Source of the DNA: VBAS01 sp035318985
GTDB taxonomy: Bacteria; Bacteroidota; Bacteroidia; Chitinophagales; Chitinophagaceae
Assembly (NCBI GenBank): GCA_035318985.1
Contig: DATHDP010000074.1
Location: 1-14,129 of the forward strand
Direction: 5' to 3'
Length of the DNA: 14,129 nt
This document shows positions 1 to 6,050 of the stretch, in pieces; position 1 is the first letter of the stretch; every line of letters begins with the position of its first letter. Position numbers and translations under genes: made by a program. The notes under the pieces are model-generated. The model had not been told where the DNA came from, did no database searches, and saw only the letters and a list, made by a program, of their open reading frames with translations.

Positions 1-551
1 GTGATGAACTTGACTATGTACAGGAGCGTTACATACAACATGCGCAATTAATGAACAAACCGTATATGCAACTGTTCGGGCAAAATTCGGAAATAGGCCG
101 TTGGCTAGCTACTAAAAATGTTATTGAACGTGTTGGCAATACCCTTTTTACTCATGGTGGCGTTTCCGGTTATTTGAATAACCTGAACATATCATTGAAG
201 GAGCTTAACGAAATAACCAGGCCTTTTTACACCGATACAACTTATAGATATAAAGATGACCGGCTTAATTTAATATACAGTGATTTTGGGCCTTTTTGGT
301 ACAGAAATTATTATAAAGCACCAAGAGCAAACCCGCAACAAATAGACAGCACATTGGACATCTATAATGTTCGTAACATTACAACAGGACATACCATTAT
401 TGCAAATGAAATAAGATCGCTATATAATGGCAAAGTTTTTAATGTAGATGTACATCATGCAGAAGGCCGTTCTGAAGCTTTGCTAATTGACGATGGTAAA
501 TTTTGGCGTGTGAATACTACTGGCGAAAAATTTGATATCAAGCCTATGTAG
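1..551 (+). CDS. Metallophosphatase (calcineurin-like phosphoesterase), 3' part
   Basis: The reading frame is already open at the window edge (first full codon at base 3), so the ATG at 51 is almost certainly internal and the N-terminal half lies outside. What remains is the C-terminal part of a binuclear metal phosphoesterase. It has a Thr-His-Gly-Gly element (His codon at 153) matching the metal-binding HGG/HAG motif, and a later Thr-Gly-His-Thr (His codon at 390) matching the GHT motif with two metal or substrate ligands. A strand ending in Asp-Val-His-His follows, then a Leu-Ile-Asp-Asp-Gly-Lys turn, the usual end of the bacterial Shewanella-like/PPP-type fold. Expected activity is phosphate ester hydrolysis; the substrate cannot be told. 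The N-terminal DxH and GDxxDRG motifs are not in the window, so the subfamily and any signal peptide are unknown. It converges on the desaturase gene with a 32-base gap and no clear hairpin. Confidence 0.85.
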   Translation, partial: DELDYVQERYIQHAQLMNKPYMQLFGQNSEIGRWLATKNVIERVGNTLFTHGGVSGYLNNLNISLKELNEITRPFYTDTTYRYKDDRLNLIYSDFGPFWYRNYYKAPRANPQQIDSTLDIYNVRNITTGHTIIANEIRSLYNGKVFNVDVHHAEGRSEALLIDDGKFWRVNTTGEKFDIKPM

Positions 552-583
552 GCGTTCTATATACAGCGAGAAAATATTCCCCC

Positions 584-1594
584 TTAGCGTTTATGTTTCT
601 GTAAGAAATCTTTCTTTGAATCATGAAAGGAACTCACCGCTCCTAATTTATACAATACATATATATAGATCCACGGCAGATCCAGTTGCCATGATAAAAA
701 GCCGGCCCTAGCACTCGCAGGATATAAATGATGATTGTTATGCCATTCGCCTGCAAAATAACCTGGTCGCCATTGATTGATCGATAGGTTGCTCCTGTCA
801 AAATCCAATCCATCTATATGTTTTTCTTCGCCTTTACCATGCCCGGTGTAATTAAATATTCTTACAAAAGTGATCCAAAACATTGCACCGGTAAAAAAAG
901 TACAAGCAAGAGCATGCCCTCCAATTAAATAAAACATCGTATACCAAAAAGCCCAATTACCCAACCAAAGTGCTATTGTATACCATGGCGTAGCAATTGA
1001 ACCCCACTTTTTATAATTCGCATAAGAATTTATTTGAACACCTGTGTGTTTCATAAAATGGACAGCACGTTCATAATCTTTTTCAGAAAGATTTTTATTA
1101 ATACTTTGATGATTTACTTCTGCCAAAAAACAATATAAAAAACCAGCACGGGCATTATAAGGATCGCCTGGCTCATCACTTTTTACATGATGCACATGAT
1201 GTGATACAACATACATCTCCTCGGGAACAGTTTTGATAACAAGATTCTGCGTAAGAAAACGCCATATCTTATGCCGGAATGTAAAAGATTTATGTGTGCA
1301 ATAACGATGAAGCCAAATAGTGCCATGCGTACCCATGATGATCATGGTATACAAAAGAAAAACTATGAGTAACTGCCATGAGAAATAATGAACCAAAAAA
1401 AAGTAAGCAAAAGGGATCATGCAAACGATCATGAACCAGCCTATAAAAGATATCCAGTTCTTTTTACTTTTAAAAATATTACTGCGTGATAAAAATTCGC
1501 TGAATAATTGTTTACGTGTGGGTTTTATCAATTCGCCTTTTTCATCTTTCCATCCATAGGAAGGCGTTTGTAAAACTTCATCTATAAAAGCCAT
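584..1594 (-). CDS. Membrane fatty acid (acyl-CoA delta-9-type) desaturase
   Basis: This 336-residue integral membrane di-iron enzyme should introduce a cis double bond into saturated acyl chains, adjusting membrane fluidity. The three histidine boxes are intact: HRYCTH at residues 96-101, HHVHH at 132-136 and HNNHH at 285-289, with further conserved histidines at 90 and 252. Hydrophobic segments at about 50-68, 72-89, 203-225 and 228-245 give the two hairpin membrane anchors of the stearoyl-CoA desaturase fold, with catalytic boxes on the cytoplasmic side. The second box has His where relatives often have Arg (HRxHH). Length fits the bacterial acyl-CoA desaturases. The start ATG at 1594 gives a normal N-terminus and I see no better one upstream. 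Electron donor (ferredoxin, cytochrome b5 or similar) is not encoded nearby. It is a single-gene unit transcribed away from the 1595-1995 gap. Regiospecificity is inferred from the family and not shown by sequence. Confidence 0.92.
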   Translation of the reverse strand: MAFIDEVLQTPSYGWKDEKGELIKPTRKQLFSEFLSRSNIFKSKKNWISFIGWFMIVCMIPFAYFFLVHYFSWQLLIVFLLYTMIIMGTHGTIWLHRYCTHKSFTFRHKIWRFLTQNLVIKTVPEEMYVVSHHVHHVKSDEPGDPYNARAGFLYCFLAEVNHQSINKNLSEKDYERAVHFMKHTGVQINSYANYKKWGSIATPWYTIALWLGNWAFWYTMFYLIGGHALACTFFTGAMFWITFVRIFNYTGHGKGEEKHIDGLDFDRSNLSINQWRPGYFAGEWHNNHHLYPASARAGFLSWQLDLPWIYIYVLYKLGAVSSFHDSKKDFLQKHKR

Positions 1595-1995
1595 TTTAAA
1601 TTTTTCGTTTTGTTATAAAATTGATTGGTCTATTCCGGTTAAGAAATAGCAATCACATGAGTAGCATTAATTACATAAATCGATAGTTAAGAAATACGCA
1701 CAGTTGTGGGGAGATAGTAAAAAGATAAGAGAAGCATTACTGCCTGGCTCATCAACCGTAACGAGTAAAGCTAAGGTTTTTATTGGAGAAGTAGCTCATA
1801 AAGTTGTATACCTACTGCCATATGTTCGTTAATTGTGAATTACTGTTGTATTTCCAGAAATAATGACCAATATCAAGAGGAAAAAAAATTATGCGATGCA
1901 TACTCTTCAAATTCATTACCGATATAAAAAACGGAGTTATTGCTCCTATGATGGTCTTTAATGAAAGGCATTTCCAAAATGACCAACTGTTAGGT
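1595..1995. other. Intergenic region with an unexplained open stretch
   Basis: About 400 bases lie between the desaturase start and the end of the 710-residue gene, both on the minus strand. The part next to 1594 should contain the desaturase promoter, but I find no convincing TAnnTTTG element. Bases 1671-1832 on the plus strand are open for 53 codons without an ATG and read like protein (for example LWGDSKKIREALLPG from 1704). This could be a gene remnant or chance; I do not recognise it. A weak terminator-like hairpin sits at 1926-1946. Small ORFs that run into the 3' end of the 710-residue gene look like shadows. Confidence 0.5.
1926..1946 (-). terminator. Candidate weak intrinsic terminator after the 710-residue gene
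   Basis: Read on the minus strand, GGAG-CAATAA-CTCC (1946-1933) is followed by G and a run of six T (1931-1926). It lies about 50 bases past the stop codon at 1996. The stem is only four base pairs, so strength is doubtful, but position and U-tract fit the upstream gene. Confidence 0.35.
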
Positions 1996-4128
1996 TTAAA
2001 CAGATCTGTTGTAAAAATTAAAAAGCTTAAGAACAAAAAGACTTACGTTTCTTCCGGGCGGGATATATTCATTAAAAAGGTTCCGGGTAAATTCATCGTT
2101 ATTAAACCGTACGGATAACTTATCCCATATTAATGGCCATGAAAGATCTTCGTTATTGAGCAAAGTCTCGTTGATCACATCAATGATCGGGTCATTGATA
2201 GATTTCGATCCTGTTTTCTTTGAAACAATAAGTTGTGCATCGGGATTAATGCTTGCAATACTTATGGAGCTGTTAGCTCCACCACATGAGCCCAATATGG
2301 CAAGTTTGATAGAAGGCGTCAACCTTTTCAATGTATTATCGAGATGATAACTATGGCCCCGATGAACTAACACAACCGGGTCTATTGATTCCTGCTTCAA
2401 AAAAAAAAATAACGAGTCCTGGGCTTTTAGATCTAATTCTTCCTTTGTATCTAATGGGCGATTTGCATAAATAATAATAGGCTGATCAGTTGCAGAACGA
2501 ATACTTATCCAATTTTCATTTTTGGTAGTTTTCCATTTGCTTGTATCACTAAAAGTTTTTTGGAAATTATTAAATGAAGCAACGCCATCCTCATCGCCAT
2601 AAAATAAAACCAGTTGAATGATCTCTCCTTTCTTATTTTGTAATGCCTTTCGTTCAAGCATTTCATAATTACCAAGTGTTGTCCATAATTTATTAAAAGA
2701 GTTTTTCTGTTTGACCAGGTCAAACACTTGCAATAAAATGTTGTAAAGCCTTACCCCGAAATATAAATGGCCCGATTTGCAGCGATTTAAATTTGATCGC
2801 AATTCTTTTTGGATCATATCGCTAATTGCAATGGCTGAATCAAGACCTGTAAATGAATCGGCGATATCCATTGCCTTTTCAAGTCCTGAATTTGTATCTG
2901 TTTCAATTCCGGAAATAAAGCGGCTCATTAATTCAGAAGCTTTTTCCTGTGGCATTTTATTTAAAAAATCTATCAGCACATTATAGTTAGCCGCCAACCG
3001 CATGAAGATTCGAAAATTATCATACTGTACGATATTGAACAATGAATCGGCTGACTGTGTTTTGAAATTCTCCATTAATCTTTTATACAAACCCAGATAA
3101 CTTGAAGTATATAATTCATCACCACAACTTGTGATTATGTAATAAATATCTTCGGGACGAAGACCTTTAATTGAAGCAAAACGAACAGCATCTGAGGCGC
3201 TATGCAGTTCATTGACCTGGTTCACATAAAATGACAGAGATTTTTCCTTTAAACCTTTGCGCAACAACTTTTGGAAAATCATAGATGCATCATTAGATCC
3301 AACAAACTCCATCCGTGTATTAACCAACAGGTGAAAATACTTAACTACATCCTTTCTCGTTTCGAGTATTTCTTCTTTTGTAATTCTATTTTCTGCTATT
3401 AGTGTAACAAAAGGCAATAACTCCGATGCATTTCTGTCTGTTGCAAGTGATATGATCTCTTGCAGGTATATATTTTTTGTATTACGAATATTGTCCTGTA
3501 AAGGTTGTTTGCCCTGGTTGAGATATAAAACTATTTTAGACGGATCATTAACTGCTGCAATTACCAATAAAGAATCAGCATAACGAAAACCGGGTTTATT
3601 CTCTAAAAAACTAAGAATATATTCAGGTAAAGAAGCCACACGTTTATAAACCGCTATATCATCAAGCAAAGGATGTTCTTTATACTGGCTAAATGCTGCC
3701 GATAATACCTGGCTGCGACTTTGACCAGCTGAAACTAAAACATCATCAAACGACCTATTATTAAGTAATGCTTTTAAAATATTCTTATACGACTGTACTG
3801 CACTATGAACATCATACATCTCAACTTTTTGACGTGTGATATTCTTAGTAAGTTCATTCATAAAATACCCCAGGCTAAGTATTGCTTTTTCTTTTTCTGC
3901 ATCAGGTAATGCATCATTAGTGATAATAAAAGTATAAATACTATCTACTTCTAATTTAACTGAACGGGAAAGTTGATGTAAAAAAGTCGTGTCAATTGAA
4001 ATTAGATCAAGTTGGCGGAAAAATTTCCCCTCTTCTTCCTTTAAAACTTTGGCTGCAGAAGTTTGTGCAACTACTAAAATTGGGTGCATTAGTAAGCACA
4101 AAACAAAAAAATAAATGATTTTTCTCAT
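1996..4128 (-). CDS. Exported 710-residue protein with a caspase/gingipain-like C-terminus
   Basis: I do not recognise a named family. Residues 1-22 are a signal peptide (Lys/Arg then a long hydrophobic core, cleavage before Gln in VVAQT), so the protein is periplasmic or further out. Residues about 30-500 are mainly alpha-helical, without a clear TPR consensus. From about 505 the pattern becomes alternating strand and helix: a strand ending in FYGDEDG (about 508-514), a strand IIIYAN, then PVVLVHRGHSYH (His 589, 592, 595), a short helix, and LAILGSCGG with Cys 615. A hydrophobic strand ending in His, then a helix, then a strand ending in Ser-Cys-Gly is the His-Cys dyad layout of clan CD cysteine peptidases (gingipain C25, caspase, CHAT). 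The His592-Cys615 spacing is shorter than in gingipains and the Gly after the His is absent, so activity is uncertain. An 11-T tract encodes residues 574-577. It is transcribed alone, divergent from the OmpA gene. Confidence 0.8.
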   Translation of the reverse strand: MRKIIYFFVLCLLMHPILVVAQTSAAKVLKEEEGKFFRQLDLISIDTTFLHQLSRSVKLEVDSIYTFIITNDALPDAEKEKAILSLGYFMNELTKNITRQKVEMYDVHSAVQSYKNILKALLNNRSFDDVLVSAGQSRSQVLSAAFSQYKEHPLLDDIAVYKRVASLPEYILSFLENKPGFRYADSLLVIAAVNDPSKIVLYLNQGKQPLQDNIRNTKNIYLQEIISLATDRNASELLPFVTLIAENRITKEEILETRKDVVKYFHLLVNTRMEFVGSNDASMIFQKLLRKGLKEKSLSFYVNQVNELHSASDAVRFASIKGLRPEDIYYIITSCGDELYTSSYLGLYKRLMENFKTQSADSLFNIVQYDNFRIFMRLAANYNVLIDFLNKMPQEKASELMSRFISGIETDTNSGLEKAMDIADSFTGLDSAIAISDMIQKELRSNLNRCKSGHLYFGVRLYNILLQVFDLVKQKNSFNKLWTTLGNYEMLERKALQNKKGEIIQLVLFYGDEDGVASFNNFQKTFSDTSKWKTTKNENWISIRSATDQPIIIYANRPLDTKEELDLKAQDSLFFFLKQESIDPVVLVHRGHSYHLDNTLKRLTPSIKLAILGSCGGANSSISIASINPDAQLIVSKKTGSKSINDPIIDVINETLLNNEDLSWPLIWDKLSVRFNNDEFTRNLFNEYIPPGRNVSLFVLKLFNFYNRSV

Positions 4129-4365
4129 ATATGATTTCTATCGGGTAACTGATATTCAGTTTTTTATTCAATATGCTTTAAAAACGTGCCAGAGTGTTCA
4201 ATACAAGAAATAACATCTTAATGATCGCAGTTTAGGAAGGCAGATGATAGTTATGTAGAGTTATTTACTGAATAATACTAAATGATCGATGAAATGTAAG
4301 TTGTTTAACCATTAGTCATGATCCACATCAACAAGAAGGTGTTTATGAGTGAACTTTTTTGCCCA

Positions 4366-4399
4366 ATCATATGATTTAGTGATGAAACTGTAACAATTA
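4366..4399 (+). repeat. Imperfect direct repeat, copy 1 (palindromic core)
   Basis: ATCATATGATTTA (4366-4378), a 3-base spacer, ATGAAAC (4382-4388), then AACAATTA (4392-4399). The first ten bases are a perfect palindrome. The same blocks in the same order recur at 4492-4521 with small indels. The palindromic core could be a dimeric regulator site upstream of the OmpA gene; no regulator is encoded in the window. Confidence 0.6.
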
Positions 4400-4407
4400 T
4401 TGCAACA

Positions 4408-4441
4408 TTGAAATAAGATTCATGTATTGGTATAAATTTTG
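4408..4441 (+). promoter_or_regulatory. Candidate Bacteroidota-type promoter of the OmpA gene
   Basis: TTG at 4408-4410 and TATAAATTTTG at 4431-4441 are separated by 20 bases. This approximates the Bacteroidota primary-sigma consensus (TTTG about -33, TAnnTTTG about -7), though the -7 box has one extra base between TA and TTTG. Transcription would begin near 4446-4450, leaving a leader of roughly 95 bases. It lies between the two copies of the direct repeat. Confidence 0.35.
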
Positions 4442-4491
4442 GAAACCATCAAGTAATAAAAAATTTACAAAATTTTATAAGAGTATGAGAG

Positions 4492-4521
4492 ATCATATGA
4501 TTTAAAAAAATGAAACAATTA
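4492..4521 (+). repeat. Imperfect direct repeat, copy 2 (palindromic core)
   Basis: ATCATATGATTTA (4492-4504), five A, ATGAAAC (4510-4516), overlapping AACAATTA (4514-4521). It repeats the blocks of copy 1, 126 bases downstream, and ends about 20 bases before the OmpA start. Placed within the inferred leader, it could act as an operator or as an RNA element, or be a local duplication. Confidence 0.6.
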
Positions 4522-4545
4522 ATTAATCTAAAAATTACTTTATGA
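4510..4545 (+). CDS. Possible 11-codon leader ORF overlapping the OmpA start
   Basis: An ATG inside repeat copy 2 opens a frame of eleven codons (MKQLINLKITL) whose TGA at 4543-4545 overlaps the OmpA ATG at 4542-4544 in an ATGA arrangement. Such overlaps often couple translation of two frames. The sequence is so AT-rich that chance is quite possible, and there is no evidence beyond the geometry. Confidence 0.2.
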   Translation: MKQLINLKITL

Positions 4546-5966
4546 AGAAACTATTTCTATTTGTTCTGTCTTGCTGCGCATTTGCTACAATATATTCGCA
4601 GAACATCGTTAAGGAACATTATACCGCTTCCGGTGGATTACTAGGAGCGGCTAATTTTAGCCAGTTTAGAGTTACAGGCGATAACCCTTCAAATATTGAT
4701 TATAATTTTGAGGGTGGCTGGTCAGCTGGAGCATGGGTCAATTTCCCTGTGAGCACCGGCTTTTCAATTGAACCGCAATTCATGTATAGCTCTTATGGTT
4801 ATCATTCTAATAAAGCAACAGGAGTATTGCTAACTGATGGCAAGGTCAGGTATCTTTCAGTTCCATTGTTATTAAAATTTCATACCGGAGATAAGTTCGC
4901 AATAACAGCCGGACCCCAACTAGATTGGTTCTCCTCTTTTGAAGACAAAAATAATTTGGCTAAGGAAGATGATTTCAAAAAAACAAGTTTCTCTGCTTTC
5001 GGAGGATTTGAAATATTTCCTCATGGTAGAGTAACAATTTTTGGTCGTTATGTTTTTGGAATTAGCAACATGGATAATTCCAGCACTCATGGTGATGAAA
5101 TGAAATATAAAAACCAAAACATACAAGCCGGATTAAAATTAAGATTGTTTGGGAAAAAAGTAGATGCTGATTCAGATGGTGATGGCGTGATCGACAAGAA
5201 TGATAAATGTCCGAACGAAGTAGGCTTTGAGAGATATAATGGTTGCCCAATCCCGGATACTGATGGCGATGGAATTAATGATGAGCAAGACAAATGTATA
5301 AATGAGAAAGGCACAGCAAAATACAATGGATGCCCAATTCCTGATACTGATAAAGATGGCATCAACGATGAAGAAGATAAATGTCCTAATCAAGCTGGTC
5401 TTGCAAAATATAATGGATGTCCTATTCCTGACACTGATGGCGATGGTATCAATGATGAAGAAGATAAATGTCCAAGCCAGGCAGGACCTGCAAGTAATAA
5501 TGGTTGCCCTGTTGCCGATAGAGATAAAGATGGCATTAATGATGATGAAGATAAATGTCCGGATGTACCAGGTGTAGCTAAAAACTTTGGTTGCCCAGAA
5601 ACACCTCAAGTGTCTGCTGAAGTAAGCAAAGCCCTCGCCGCTGCAGGACAAAGCATTTATTTCAGTTCAAACAGTGCAAAACTAGCGGCAGCTGCAACAG
5701 CCTCATTAAATAAAATAGTAAAGGTGATGAAAGATAATCCAGAGCTCAAAATCAAAATTGAAGGAAATACAGACAATGTTGAAAAGAATGCAGATAATTT
5801 GAGTGAAGGACGTGCAAATGCAGTAAAAACATATTTGGTAAGCAAAGGAATCAGTTCAGACCGCATCGATGTGGACGGAGTTGGTTCAACTATGCCGATA
5901 GGAGATAATAATACTACTGCAGGACGTAATAAAAACCGCAGAGTGGAAATAAAAGCAACTTATTAA
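4542..5966 (+). CDS. OmpA-family outer membrane protein with TSP3 repeats
   Basis: This 474-residue protein links the outer membrane to peptidoglycan. Residues 1-19 are a signal peptide cleaved before Gln-Asn. Residues about 25-205 alternate aromatic and small residues as in an outer-membrane beta-barrel of the porin-like OMP family, ending with LKLRLFGKK. Residues 208-354 are five thrombospondin type-3 repeats of about 29 residues, each DxDxDGxxDxxDxC(P) then NGCP or similar, which bind calcium and form a stiff spacer. Residues about 368-474 are the OmpA C-terminal domain: IYFSSNSAKL, then KIKIEGNTDN (peptidoglycan diaminopimelate-binding Asp), SEGRANAVKTYL, and NRRVEI with the conserved Arg near the end. 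Architecture and length are those of common Bacteroidota OmpA proteins, often very abundant. The ATG at 4542 is fixed by the signal peptide. A strong terminator follows directly, so the gene is monocistronic. Confidence 0.95.
   Translation: MKKLFLFVLSCCAFATIYSQNIVKEHYTASGGLLGAANFSQFRVTGDNPSNIDYNFEGGWSAGAWVNFPVSTGFSIEPQFMYSSYGYHSNKATGVLLTDGKVRYLSVPLLLKFHTGDKFAITAGPQLDWFSSFEDKNNLAKEDDFKKTSFSAFGGFEIFPHGRVTIFGRYVFGISNMDNSSTHGDEMKYKNQNIQAGLKLRLFGKKVDADSDGDGVIDKNDKCPNEVGFERYNGCPIPDTDGDGINDEQDKCINEKGTAKYNGCPIPDTDKDGINDEEDKCPNQAGLAKYNGCPIPDTDGDGINDEEDKCPSQAGPASNNGCPVADRDKDGINDDEDKCPDVPGVAKNFGCPETPQVSAEVSKALAAAGQSIYFSSNSAKLAAAATASLNKIVKVMKDNPELKIKIEGNTDNVEKNADNLSEGRANAVKTYLVSKGISSDRIDVDGVGSTMPIGDNNTTAGRNKNRRVEIKATY
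5163..5603 (+). repeat. Five tandem 87-base repeats encoding TSP3 units
   Basis: Inside the OmpA gene, one unit of about 93 bases and four of 87 bases repeat with high DNA identity, most clearly in the blocks for DTDGDGINDEEDKCP and NGCPIP. Units 2-4 are the most alike. The second unit has Ile after its first Cys where the others have Pro. Such in-frame repeats can gain or lose units by recombination, altering spacer length without breaking the frame. Confidence 0.85.
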
Positions 5967-5984
5967 AATAATCATTGATAAAAT

Positions 5985-6014
5985 AAAAAGAGACCGACTT
6001 CGGTCTCTTTTTTT
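5985..6014. terminator. Strong intrinsic terminator, probably bidirectional
   Basis: AAAAAGAGACCG (5985-5996), loop ACTT, and CGGTCTCTTTTT (6001-6012) form a perfect 12-base-pair stem followed by more T. The hairpin is 18 bases past the OmpA stop. On the minus strand it lies 36 bases past the stop of the four-gene operon and also ends in a T-run, so it likely stops transcription from both converging units. Confidence 0.92.
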
Positions 6015-6050
6015 ATGTTCGATATTTTTAGTTTGAATTATGTTGGTCAA

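Larger units (their letters stand above)
4129..4541. promoter_or_regulatory. Divergent intergenic regulatory region
   Basis: These 413 bases separate the start codons of the minus-strand 710-residue gene and the plus-strand OmpA gene, so both promoters should be here. The region is very AT-rich. It holds two copies of a repeat centred on the palindrome ATCATATGAT, a candidate promoter at 4408-4441, and a short leader ORF at 4510-4545, each entered separately. For the minus-strand gene I could not find a convincing TAnnTTTG element. Nothing protein-like is seen in 4129-4365. Confidence 0.6.

Noticed and set aside
51..53. ATG at 51 as the true start of the metallophosphatase
   Set aside because: The same frame is open to the window edge, and the N-terminal metal-binding motifs of the family would be missing if translation began here.
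552..583. Terminator between the converging metallophosphatase and desaturase genes
   Set aside because: No inverted repeat with a T-run is visible in the 32-base gap.
1812..2118. Two 74-75-codon ORFs on opposite strands at the end of the 710-residue gene
   Set aside because: Both overlap the supported gene's 3' end and each other, and have biased, low-complexity translations. Neither shows a recognisable motif.
5172..5651. 159-codon minus-strand ORF opposite the OmpA repeats
   Set aside because: It is the antisense of the tandem TSP3 units, so its length and repetitive Ile/Phe-rich translation come from the repeat on the other strand.
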